This document shows, piece after piece, positions 24,601 through 37,768 of a DNA stretch of 64,000 nucleotides. The number at the start of each line of letters is the position of its first letter. The first letter of the stretch is position 1. The stretch is from Oopsacas minuta (Eukaryota; Porifera; Hexactinellida; Lyssacinosida; Leucopsacidae). The translations under genes and the position numbers were made by a program. Below the pieces are notes generated by a model. The model saw only the letters and a list, made by a program, of their open reading frames with translations. It did no database searches and was not told the origin of the DNA. Where the stretch lies: assembly GCA_024704765.1 (NCBI GenBank), contig JAKMXF010000303.1, forward strand, positions 329,897-393,896, in the 5' to 3' direction.

Positions 24601-26658
24601 TTGAAGGACCAGCTGGACAACCTGGAAATGACGTAAGTAGCTATAGTATAACTGGTGGATTACTCAATGGTATACTGTAGTCGGATATTAAGATTATAAC
24701 GTATTTAGGGACCACAAGGAAACCCAGGTACACCCGGTATTAACGGACCAAGAGGAGAACAAGTGAGTTATCAATTAATTGTGAAATGAGTAATAATGAA
24801 ATATACCAATTTATTATATATCGTGTAATTCAGGGACAACAAGGACCTCCTGGAGATACCGGTTTAACAGGACCACAAGGTGCAGATGGACTACAAGGAC
24901 CGCAGGTGCATATTTATCCAATTTAATCATATTACAAGTGAACAAATATAGCTGTTTTAATGACATTTATGTTTCTTATAGGGAGCTACCGGAGATAACG
25001 TAAGTAACATCGTAACCAAGAGTATTAAATGGAATATATATACGTAGATTATTTGATGGTATAAGAGGATCATTTCGAACCTAATTTGGGAAATTTAAAG
25101 ATTATTTATAACATATATTAATAGTCACAATAACTTATCTATTTCTTTAGGGCCCAGCAGGACCAAAAGGAGATCGTGGATTACAAGTAAGTATTTAATA
25201 AAAATACATACGACATTTGTTACAAATTGACGGTCTCTTTGAACAATAATTCAGTAATAAATATCAACAGAAGTTCATTATATCATGAAATAAACAATAA
25301 ATTTACATATGAGAAGCTTTACAATACGAAATTCGGATTGGATACACTTCAGACAGACAATTGAGATTTAATAATATAATAATATTTATATACTGTTATA
25401 CAATAGGGTGTAGCTGGACCACCTGGACCAAGTGGAGCATCTTCGGTAAGTATAAACTTTTATCGTTAATTTTAACTATTAATATTAAAATAAATGTACA
25501 CATTATGAAAGGAAACAAATATGAACCTATCATCCATTGATAAATATTTACAACTTACTATGATTCTAGGATCCTGGACAAACAGGCGGTAGCTCATCAA
25601 CTAAGGGAAATTTCTACGCTAGTTTGAATGTAGAAGAAGATTGCATGACAGAGTTGACAACTAATCTAGCACAAGAGGGTGCCAACCAAGTCGGTATAAT
25701 AAACCTAGTCATTGAGAGATTGGTAGTAAAGAATGGAGAGAGTAAATGCTCTGCATTCAGAAGTTGTAGAGACTTGCATACAAAGGAGAAGATAACTAAG
25801 AAAGTATGGGTTGACCCAAGCGCCTCTGCTAGCGGTATATATGCCTACAGAGCTATTTGTGATCAACAAAACGAGAACTGTACTGAAATAGTGAAATCAG
25901 AGGTAAGGAAATAGTGACAACACATTTCATATATAAAAATACTAAATAGTATAATGACCAATTAAACTCAATGGTGCATTGGTCATTATGGTGTTGATAT
26001 TTGTGTTTAGTACGCATATACTATATATGCGACACTCAATGCCAAAATGAGCGCTTTCCAAAATACTGTGAGAAACGCTGCATATATAAATAGCACTTGG
26101 TAATACCGTAGATCAGAAATTTTTCGTTAGTTTACTGTAAACCACAAAAATAGAAATAATATTCTTGATCTATAGGTGGAAGCCCTAAGGTATGTAGTAT
26201 GGAAGCTACGAACCCGCTATCATCAAAATCTGTATTTACCATAAAATTTCCATATCTATGGTATTCGCAGTTTATTGTAGCAGCATAAATACCAGTTGAA
26301 TTAATACTGTTAAGTTGTAGCATTTAAATAAAATCCCATCGTTTAGATTGAACAGACAATATACCAAGTTCAAAAGAAATTTTTGCTCCTACTATACGCT
26401 GATTCAATACAAACCTACAGCACGGAGTGTAGTAAAAACCTGGTAGCTGCAAACAAAAATTCCTTCGAAGGGCAAGTTCAAGTCCTGCAGGCCCAGAAGG
26501 TGTTTAATGTAAACACCTGTGAAGAATTGATAGCAAAAATGAAAACGTTTCAATGTAAAAATGGAATGAGAGATTTTATCATAAAATCGGAAACGAAACT
26601 TGTTCCATCTATCGATTCGTGTGTGGACTTCTCCAGCGTAAAGGAATCTTTCTGTTAA
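15700..26658 (+). CDS. Fibrillar collagen alpha chain (plus-strand gene)
   Basis: The second fibrillar collagen has about 50 exons. Start ATG 15700-15702 lies in a 23-base coding exon (15700-15722). The signal peptide continues in exon 2 (16240-16322; [14 protein letters not shown]). The LamG/TSPN-like domain is in 17048-17574 and 17731-17895, then a Pro-rich linker. The minor helix begins at 18615. A non-collagenous segment with one Cys is at 19057-19116 ([11 protein letters not shown], then NIPCQK), and the main helix runs from about 19200 to 25446. Exon lengths follow the 54 bp rule: 23323-23538 is 216 and 23646-23915 is 270. COLFI is in 25570-25902 and 26347-26658 (stop TAA). The end is shorter than in its divergent neighbour. 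It is expected to be a secreted fibril component and may form heterotrimers with it; that is inference. Confidence 0.92.
16500..16840 (-). repeat. Two antisense copies of the dispersed repeat in intron 2 of the plus collagen
   Basis: The 0.7 kb intron 16323-17047 contains ATAAATTTACATATGAGTAT with AATATTCGGATTCAATATAC, and further on AACTTGAAAGTGCGAAATTC with (ACAA)n at 16800-16830 and ACAACAATCGAGATT. Each block is the reverse complement of blocks of the family near 41840-42250. Confidence 0.6.
17048..17895 (+). other. LamG/TSPN-like domain of the plus-strand collagen
   Basis: Two exons (17048-17574, 17731-17895) encode about 230 residues. The domain starts with [17 protein letters not shown], carries a CTCCAGC cluster, and then a beta-rich stretch with [13 protein letters not shown] and [11 protein letters not shown], ending at a CGTCPP motif and a Pro/Thr linker. 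The layout matches the domain of the minus-strand gene, but the sequences have diverged a lot. Confidence 0.75.
25270..25375 (-). repeat. Short copy of the dispersed repeat in a collagen intron
   Basis: ATAAATTTACATATGAGAAG followed by ATACGAAATTCGGATTGGAT and CAATTGAGATTTAATAAT matches, in reverse orientation, the distal part of the dispersed family. It sits between two small helix exons of the plus collagen. Confidence 0.55.
25570..26658 (+). other. COLFI C-propeptide of the plus-strand collagen, shortened
   Basis: Exon 25570-25902 encodes [16 protein letters not shown] and [13 protein letters not shown], then [10 protein letters not shown]; these are the RTC.DL, WIDP and C..ETC landmarks of COLFI. 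The last exon (26347-26658) opens with [19 protein letters not shown] and ends ...SSVKESFC. The final COLFI block found in the minus-strand paralogue (VDGC-like, LPI.D and the last Cys pattern) is not recognisable, so the domain is truncated or strongly diverged at its C-terminus. Confidence 0.75.
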
Positions 26659-27544
26659 ACTTTTTTGCATTTAACTAATTTTATATTTTGTATATTCATG
26701 TTATTACAGTTTTTTGGTGTTAAGGGAGGATCTGAATGTTATCTGTTTGTAAACAACATTCGTTTTGTTAACATGAGTAGAATAATTTGCTACTCATCCA
26801 TTCATTAGAATTGTATGTATACAGCTTAATTAATTAAACTTATTAATCTTTGTATGTGTCTAACTTTATTAAAATTGATTGTGTATAACAAAAGAGGAGG
26901 ATTATTTCTCATTAGAAGGAAGGATAAAATTAAATGTTGAATAATGTGTGATCAGATATCAGTTACAATCACTACTAGTGACACATAAAAGTCGAAATTC
27001 AGGGCCATAATAAGTAGAGTCTACTAAATTTGTCAAAACTAAAAAATATATAATTTCATTCACTATAAATCTCAGTTTAGTATTGCACCTAGACAAACCC
27101 CTATTACCCCTGACATGGTATGATGTGATAGCTGATAGCTAAAAAGTTTTGAAAACTTCCATACTCCAGCTGCAATATCGGCTCCAAAATTATAAATCAA
27201 ATTTCATATTAACTGATTAACTAGATTCCCGGGATCGCGTAAGTGGACTAATGTCACACATCAATATCATCTTTACCAGTTGGGTATCTTTGGTATAGGA
27301 ATTACACTATAATGTGCTCATACTTGTATTTGTGATATTTGGTTTCATCTTGTTAAGTTGAAAACTTTCCAATTGAAATTGGCTCAAAAATATTTCTACT
27401 TGAGTATTCTTAATGTGTTAAGTTAAATATTCGATAAAAGTTCAAGAACAATAATAGAAATCACTACAATAATATGCAAATAGTTTATGTCCTACCCTTA
27501 CTTATAACACACACATATTGGTATGTACAATTTATCAATTGCGT
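26659..27544. other. Intergenic stretch between collagen and TRAF-like gene, nothing identified
   Basis: This holds the 3' untranslated regions of the convergent collagen (plus) and TRAF-like gene (minus). It is AT-rich and I see no coding sequence, RNA gene or clear repeat. Confidence 0.4.
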
Positions 27545-28585
27545 TTAAGTATAGTCAATCTTGAACAAGAGCTTCAATACGATAATACCACTATTGTTAT
27601 AGTCTTGACCTAATAGTACGCTGGAAGGAATATCTAGAACAGAAATGCTACCACCAAACTGAAATGTATTAGACTTTCTAACCCAATTCTTACTTGTATT
27701 GTGTCCATTAAGAAGTATAGCTTTACAGATTACTTTTAGGTCCATAAGGATTGAATCCTTTTCCTTTTCTGTAGAATTTAAGTTGAGAGAGATAGTTTTG
27801 GAATCAATTAACACTAGCTGAGGAATAAGAGTATACGAGTCTAGCTCGAATTTAGGACCAATAAAAGTATTTCTATCTAATAGGTTGAATTGTGAATTCA
27901 ATACACGTGAAGAAGATTTGTTAGGGCTAGCTTCCAACTGAAGTAATTTCATTTTGATCATTTCCCTATTCTTTATTTTCCATACAATTCCATTAAATTT
28001 CATAAACTCCCTCTCTTCTGACATAATATTTATACGATCTTGCAAATTCTGAATCGCTATAGCTTGCTGTTCCCTATCTGTTTCTAATAGTTCTATCCTG
28101 TTTAACATGAATATACTCATCAATTCATTGTGGTACTCCCTCCCATCTACCTTGTGTCGCTCCATCTCCCCTCTCTTCTCATTCTTTCCACACCCGTACA
28201 TCGAGTAAGGACATTGTACTATTAAGCGGTCACACTCGTCTAGATGTTGAGGTATCTCCGCCACTGTCCCCTCCCATCTACACCCCCTAAACTTCAGAGG
28301 ACACCTACATGTCAGTATTGATATCATGGTTCTGACAGCTCCTACAGGTAGAGCTCCTTCTCCCACCCCCACACACGCCTCACAAACCATAGCTCCTCCT
28401 CCTCCTATGTTACAAGCTTCTCGCATGATGCCTGAGCACTTGGAGCAAATTAGCAACGTTTGTTCCATAAAACTTAGAGTTTTTGTGATTAACTCTCTCT
28501 TATAACCACCGTATGTGTTCAATATACCCACCACTGGGGTTAGAGCTAATTTCTCTTTACTATCAATCACTTTACAAGTCGCCAT
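27545..28585 (-). CDS. TRAF-like protein A (RING-like, TRAF zinc finger, coiled coil, MATH)
   Basis: An intronless 346-residue frame. Residues 45-75 carry a degenerate RING-like Cys cluster (CSKCSG, MVCEACVG). Residues 90-140 hold TRAF-type zinc-finger motifs: CRCPLKFRGCRWEG, HLDECDRLIVQCPY, GCGKNEKRGEMERH. A coiled coil follows (about 160-200), then a divergent MATH/TRAF-C domain (FNGIVWKIKN; GPKFELDSY; LLNGHNTSKNW). TRAF proteins bind receptor tails and pass signals to NF-kB and JNK pathways; some are E3 ligases. A paralogue lies divergently at 30269. The RING is short of the full C3HC4 set, so ligase activity is doubtful. Lack of introns suggests a retroposed origin or lineage-specific expansion. 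Confidence 0.8.
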   Translation of the reverse strand: MATCKVIDSKEKLALTPVVGILNTYGGYKRELITKTLSFMEQTLLICSKCSGIMREACNIGGGGAMVCEACVGVGEGALPVGAVRTMISILTCRCPLKFRGCRWEGTVAEIPQHLDECDRLIVQCPYSMYGCGKNEKRGEMERHKVDGREYHNELMSIFMLNRIELLETDREQQAIAIQNLQDRINIMSEEREFMKFNGIVWKIKNREMIKMKLLQLEASPNKSSSRVLNSQFNLLDRNTFIGPKFELDSYTLIPQLVLIDSKTISLNLNSTEKEKDSILMDLKVICKAILLNGHNTSKNWVRKSNTFQFGGSISVLDIPSSVLLGQDYNNSGIIVLKLLFKIDYT

Positions 28586-28984
28586 TTTGAACGAATAGAC
28601 ATATACAATTCTGTTTGTATTTCAATTCATTCTGACCTATACGAGACATATAAAATCATAATACATGCATAACCAAGAGTCATGTGACAAGTGGATATAA
28701 GATAGCCCATAAGCCATGGATAGCCACCAGAAGCACGTATATTAATCAGTTGCCTCTGTTTGAAAAACACACATGACTTACTAAATTATATGTTTTCTAG
28801 ACGCTAAATGAATTCCGCGGTAATTTTGTGCTTTAGGTCCGTATTTTTCTAAATTGGGTGAAAAATGTAGTTTGATCTGAGGTCAGAAGCCCGCGAATAG
28901 TTGAGCTTCTGGCTTCGGGTCTATACATTAGGGTTCCGAATAAACCGGCCATTAAATTTTGAAATAATTTGGTTTAATCCCATA

Positions 28985-29470
28985 TATCTATATTGTTAAA
29001 TCACAATTGTTGTTTGTTTGTTTGTTTGTCCGTTGTCAAGGAAAGGATTTACGGTATGCAATTTTGAAATTGTCTCATAACTATGTATTTATTGTGTTTA
29101 TAAAGGAAGTAAATAGAATTCAATAAAACTTCACTAAATATAGCGAACATGCTAAATCCGATTTTCACACTTTTGGATTAATCATATGTAAATTTATTGT
29201 TGTTGTGTTTTTTAAGTAAACAAATTAGCAAAGTCTCAAAAGTTACGTAGATACTTGCTCTCAACGGCTACATAGGGGGTTGATCTTACAAGATAATTCA
29301 ATAACATATATGCCATATACGTAAATTTGTGAATTACATCATTATAAATATATCTTTATAATAATACTCAAAGGGGCGGTCAATTTGGAGAATAATGGAT
29401 ACCTCAAGGCGTAATGCGCCGAGTCCATTGCGAAGCGACGAACCAAAGGCTCGTTTAATTAAAATTATCA
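28985..29470. repeat. Dispersed repeat copy between the TRAF-like genes
   Basis: It starts with ATCACAATTGTTGTTTGTTT and TCCGTTGTCAAGGAAAGGAT, runs through ATTTTCACACTTTTGGATTA and CTCTCAACGGCTACATAGGG, and is followed near 29400-29460 by a GC-rich part with GCGAAGCGACGAACCAAAGG. The first 280 bases closely match 41840-42190. The GC-rich end matches in style 63815-63855. Confidence 0.75.
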
Positions 29471-30268
29471 TTGAAATTTGTATTCAATCACACTTTCTGA
29501 CTGTACGATTTCTTGAATCAATTTTTCATTCAATTTTAGAACATATTCTAAACTATGCTTTAGATATGCGTCGGGCCGGGCTCGGGCTGGAAATCGAGAA
29601 TCTATCCAATCCTTGATTTCCACTCTCCACGGCTCAAAATAATGTTTTTGGTATCAGATAAAGCCCGATTAGCCAGGTTCAGGGCCTGACGTAAGTCTCC
29701 GGGTGGCCAAAAGAGCAGGAGAAAATTTCCGATGCCCACGATCGTTGGTTATCAATATGTATTATTTGCTGACCTAATTAACAAATCCCCAAACAACTCA
29801 AATCCAAGTTTTCAGATCTTTAGCCCTGATATAACTACTCATTTCAATTTCTATGAAAACCGTACTAAGAGTATCGAGAGCCAGCACCTCTACAAAGTTA
29901 ATTCTAATACCACTAAATATTCAAGGACTCCTATCAAATTTAACATAATAGAGAACATATCGTAGTAAGTGATGTGTGTTTCGGACAAAAAGGGGCAACA
30001 AATGCTCCCTATATAGTATGAAGTATAAATTCAGGTTGATACTATGCTTGTTGTCATGTTGTAAAACTTAATTACCACTCTATTGAAGTATAATAATGAC
30101 AACACATCCTAACAATGGATTATAATATTGTATTAATGACCTAATCTGAAAAAATAAAAGGTAATTGTAAGAGAATATGTAAGTATTCGTAGGCCTTAGA
30201 ATTATCCGGGCTTCAGTAAGTAATTCATAAAAGATAGAAGGTATTACAAAATGTAGAATTGAAGTAGA

Positions 30269-31366
30269 ATGGCTACAAGAACAGGTTCAGGACTAGGATT
30301 AGACAAGAAGGATGACTTAATGCTAAACTTCTCACTAGCAGAGAGTAGTAATAATCTAGTGTATCATGGATATAAGAGGGAGTTTATTACTCAACAGCTA
30401 AGTGCTATGGAAGAAGCGTTGGCTGTTTGCTCTAAGTGTTCTGGTATACTAAGAGATGCTTGTAACATAAGAGAAGGAGAGGTTATGGTTTGTGAGGCAT
30501 GTGTAGGGGTGGAAGAGGGAGCTCAACCTGTAGGAGCAGTCAGGATCATGGTATCAAATCTGAGATGTAGGTGTCCTCTGAAACACAGGGGGTGCAGATG
30601 GGAGGGGACAGTGGGACAGATGGGACAACATCTAAACGAGTGTGACCACTTAATGGTGCTTTGTCCATACTCGGCGTATGGGTGTGGAAAAGAGTTGCAG
30701 AGAGAAGAGTTTGAAATGCACAGGAGAGAAGGGAAGGAGTATCACAATGAGTTGATGAGTATATTCATGGCAGAGAGAGTAGAACGACAAGCAGTAGAGA
30801 TTAAGAAATTACAAGTTTCAATAAATGAACTAATCGAAGAGAGGAAATATCTGAGGGTGAATGGGGTAGTGTGGCGGATTAAGGACTGTGAAAGTATAAA
30901 AGAGAAAATATCAATATTCACCCGTTCATCAGAAATTATTTCTTATAGAGAATCTATTTGCACTGATCCTATTTCACCAATCTCAAATCAAGATGATAAA
31001 GTAATGAAGGAGGGGAAAATTAAACAAAATAAATGCTATAAGGGCCCTAAGTTCGTATTAGGACCTTGGTATGTAGTCAGTCTTCAACTGTTGATAGACA
31101 AAACCTCTGGAGAAGTTTCTCTCAATTTACTCTCAGATAAATCAAATGTCAAAGAGAAGCACTTGAAATGGCCTCTACAAGGAAAATGCAAGGTAATAAT
31201 CCTCAACCAGCAGAATGCTGATACAAACTGGAGATTGGAGACTGATACGTTTGAGCTGAGTCGTGAAGGAACTGTGAAATTGACAAGTATACCTTCTGGT
31301 ATTATATCAGCTGATGAGTACAATGGTACAATCATATTGAAGGTGCTCTTCGATATAGAGCAATAA
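30269..31366 (+). CDS. TRAF-like protein B (paralogue of 27545-28585)
   Basis: An intronless 365-residue frame with the same order of parts as its neighbour: Cys cluster (CSKCSGILRDACNI, MVCEACVG), TRAF zinc fingers (CRCPLKHRGCRWEG, HLNECDHLMVLCPY, GCGKELQREEFEMH), a short coiled coil and a MATH-like C-terminus. The MATH part is clearer here: WPLQGKCKVIILNQQNADTNW corresponds to the conserved WPF..KVTL.LLDQ region of TRAF-C domains. The start ATG lies after a short leader with TACAAAATGTAG upstream. The two genes point away from each other across 1.7 kb, which suggests an inverted duplication. It is a likely cytoplasmic adaptor in innate or receptor signalling. Confidence 0.82.
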   Translation: MATRTGSGLGLDKKDDLMLNFSLAESSNNLVYHGYKREFITQQLSAMEEALAVCSKCSGILRDACNIREGEVMVCEACVGVEEGAQPVGAVRIMVSNLRCRCPLKHRGCRWEGTVGQMGQHLNECDHLMVLCPYSAYGCGKELQREEFEMHRREGKEYHNELMSIFMAERVERQAVEIKKLQVSINELIEERKYLRVNGVVWRIKDCESIKEKISIFTRSSEIISYRESICTDPISPISNQDDKVMKEGKIKQNKCYKGPKFVLGPWYVVSLQLLIDKTSGEVSLNLLSDKSNVKEKHLKWPLQGKCKVIILNQQNADTNWRLETDTFELSREGTVKLTSIPSGIISADEYNGTIILKVLFDIEQ

Positions 31367-32324
31367 ATACTGCCACTTTACATACTTCTAATATGCTCAG
31401 ATTATCCTCGATCATCCTCATATATAACAACGTAAACGTAGTATATAGCTCAGGGTACAAACTCAGTAATTGAATTATATCTCTTGGTGTATTGGTATAT
31501 GGAAAGTGGATTTGTATTTATTTTGTTAAGTGCTCAGACCCCTATTTTTGTTTATTTATAAATGATGAATACCAAATTCTATTAAAATATTTGTTTACGA
31601 GAAATACTACGTATGTTCGTTGTTTTAAAGTATAGAAAATATGTACAAAGGTCGCTTGTCGTATTTCGCGGAATCTCCATTGGTGCCAAAGATAACTGTC
31701 TCTTACAATTCATAGTAACCCCGTTGCAAAGTCCACAATATATGATACAGCATTGTTGCAAGCAAAAAAGGTTTCTCGATGCAACAATGTTGATTGTTGA
31801 ACTAAATATAATTATCACATACTATTTCCATGTACTTAATATCCCAACATGCACGATACAACAATGTTGCGTTATGTATGAATGTACTAGTACGGTGGTG
31901 ATAGAGTCTTTAGATAGGGATTTAGTATTAATAAGTTCGGGTCCTCCCAATCACTTTAGCATTAAGATAATCTCCTACCCACTTCAAGTTATAGAAGTAC
32001 TTACCTGGATATTGAACCAGATTAGTGAAGAGTGCTAATTCTATTTGGATCGTAATAGTGAATAACCAAGGAAGAAAGGTGTATAATAAAGTCCAACTAA
32101 CAATTCGATAGATAAGGAGAGATAACGAATACGAAAAATAATAGATTGCGATAGCATCCCCAGTCCTATAGCATGTATCAGTTATTCCTGAGTCCCGATG
32201 AGTTATCTATAATTAATTCTCAATTTGTGTGTGTGTGTGTCACGCTCCCATATAGAAAACAAATAGGTTCAGTTCATAAAGTCCAGAGCCAAATATTACA
32301 CGACATAACAACAACAAAACAACA
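31367..32324. other. Intergenic, no supported gene
   Basis: A frame of 141 codons (31613-32038, plus) is open but has no recognisable domain and overlaps another open frame on the other strand. I do not call it a gene. Repeated CAACAATGTTG words occur near 31750-31870. Confidence 0.35.
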
Positions 32325-32565
32325 TTGTACTGGGGTAATCGAGTATGCTGAATACAAAAATGATATTGTAAACAACACTTCATAAATATTTGTTCACTTT
32401 TGGGGTCATAAAGTAAGCAGATTTAAAGATAATGGTAATATCATGTTTGCTACGGTTAAGATTATGAGTTTATGTACTCGAGGGCCGTAGGCCCGAGTGT
32501 GGACACGAAGTGTTCGCAACCGCGTAGCACGAGCAAGCGAAGCGCGCTAGTATTAATTAATTAAT
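32325..32565 (+). repeat. Dispersed repeat, distal part with GC-rich end
   Basis: ACTGGGGTAATCGAGTATGC, then TTTGTTCACTTTTGGGGTCA, AAGTAAGCAGATTTAAAGAT and a GC-rich tail (GTGTTCGCAACCGCGTAGCA, then AGCAAGCGAAGCGCGCTAG). It is nearly identical over about 220 bases to 42307-42530, so one or both copies moved recently. Confidence 0.8.
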
Positions 32566-32681
32566 TAGCTAAGATAAATGTCAGTATTCCAATGAATCAA
32601 ATTATCCCTGACAAATAGTTTAATTAAGTGATCAAAAGTGAAATTATACAAAATTAATATTATTCTAAGTAAAATTTTTTA

Positions 32682-33482
32682 CTATAAATTTGCACAATTC
32701 TCTTTGATATCCCCAAATTCCTCAATCAATCTGTTAGCTTCTGAAACTCTGTTCTGTCTATTCAAAATAATAAATGCTATTTTCACTGCTTCATGAGTGA
32801 ATCTCCACTCACTCAATTTAAGCTTGGCCAATAATTCTCTTGCTTCCATCATCAAAGCAGTACTACCCTCACATACATGAGCGAATGCACCTATAGCTAT
32901 AGCCTGACCTGTGATAGGAGAGAACACCTGCTCGAGTAGCTCATAGGCATCAAGAGCAAGTTCAAATTCCTGCTCCTTCAGCAAACTGTCCATTAGTATT
33001 GAAATAGGATAACTAGAAGGGAAAAGTGCAAATTCGGGATGTTGAAAAATATCAAGTGCCAATTCTGATGAATTCAATCTAATTAGTGTACGTATCAGTG
33101 CAAGGGGGAGACCTGGTATTTGAGGGAATACTGTGTTATGATATTTTCGCACAAAATCAAGAAAAGTTTCAATTTCAACGACGCTGTTACAAGCGTTTAC
33201 TAGGTTTATCATATGTCCTGGACTTAATGAACGATCTTCAAACCCAGCCTTAACAACGGCCAAACATTCATGGAATGCTTCTGGGGGAAGTTGCGGTACA
33301 AAACTAGGTATAAGACCGGTGTAGCCAAGAATATGTTTAGTTTTACCAAAGTAGAAGGGAGAAGTCTGTTCCTCCTGGTGTATATCAGCTTGAGAATGAG
33401 ATCTGAGTGGAGAATAAACTGGAGTGGAAGAGAGATATCGATAACTGGTCCTACTTACAGACCTCATTACAGTAGATATCAT
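32682..33482 (-). CDS. MRPS27: Mitochondrial ribosomal small-subunit protein mS27-like (PPR-like helical protein)
   Basis: A 266-residue intronless frame. The N-terminus is basic and Ser/Arg-rich (MISTVMRSVSRTSYRYLSST), as expected for a mitochondrial presequence. The body is a run of helix pairs of PPR/TPR type. The stretch FPSSYPISILMDSLLKEQEF and LALDAYELLEQ aligns in pattern with the FPDNFTFNLLMDSFIKKEN region of mS27. mS27 binds rRNA in the mitochondrial small subunit. The protein is shorter than the animal form (about 414 residues), so a C-terminal part is missing or lies in unrecognised exons. Another mitochondrial PPR protein is possible. It lies 190 bp downstream of SEC23 on the same strand. 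Confidence 0.6.
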   Translation of the reverse strand: MISTVMRSVSRTSYRYLSSTPVYSPLRSHSQADIHQEEQTSPFYFGKTKHILGYTGLIPSFVPQLPPEAFHECLAVVKAGFEDRSLSPGHMINLVNACNSVVEIETFLDFVRKYHNTVFPQIPGLPLALIRTLIRLNSSELALDIFQHPEFALFPSSYPISILMDSLLKEQEFELALDAYELLEQVFSPITGQAIAIGAFAHVCEGSTALMMEARELLAKLKLSEWRFTHEAVKIAFIILNRQNRVSEANRLIEEFGDIKENCANL

Positions 33483-33673
33483 TTCGTTTTGGTAATAATG
33501 CTGAATAACGGACTAGTAGTGAAACGAACGAATGCATATAACCCAGTTTCACAAAAAAAGTTATACAGTATGTCAATTAATAATGCAAATTGATAATGTA
33601 TGTATATCCAAAATAAACAGCACACACAAAATTGACAATCTAACAAACAAGCTATAAATTGATTCTATCAGGT

Positions 33674-37585
<3,912 letters not shown>

Positions 37586-37768
37586 AGACCTTAGCTAGTA
37601 GTGAGGAGAAGACAGTCAGTAATATAGTATAGAGCTAGTTGCATAGTAGATTTGACGTCATTCCCAGTACGTATGTAGTGTTATGAATAAGTTGAAGCGA
37701 TAATTAATAATTATAGGTTGTAAATAAATAATAAGAAGATAAAATTGAACAGCTGGGGGAGTAACCAG

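Noticed and set aside
26132-26323. 63-codon minus-strand frame in the last intron of the plus collagen
   Set aside because: It lies inside an intron, has no recognisable domain and no supporting signals.
31613-32038. 141-codon plus-strand frame
   Set aside because: No domain, overlapping frame on the other strand, and repeated words in the sequence; probably chance.
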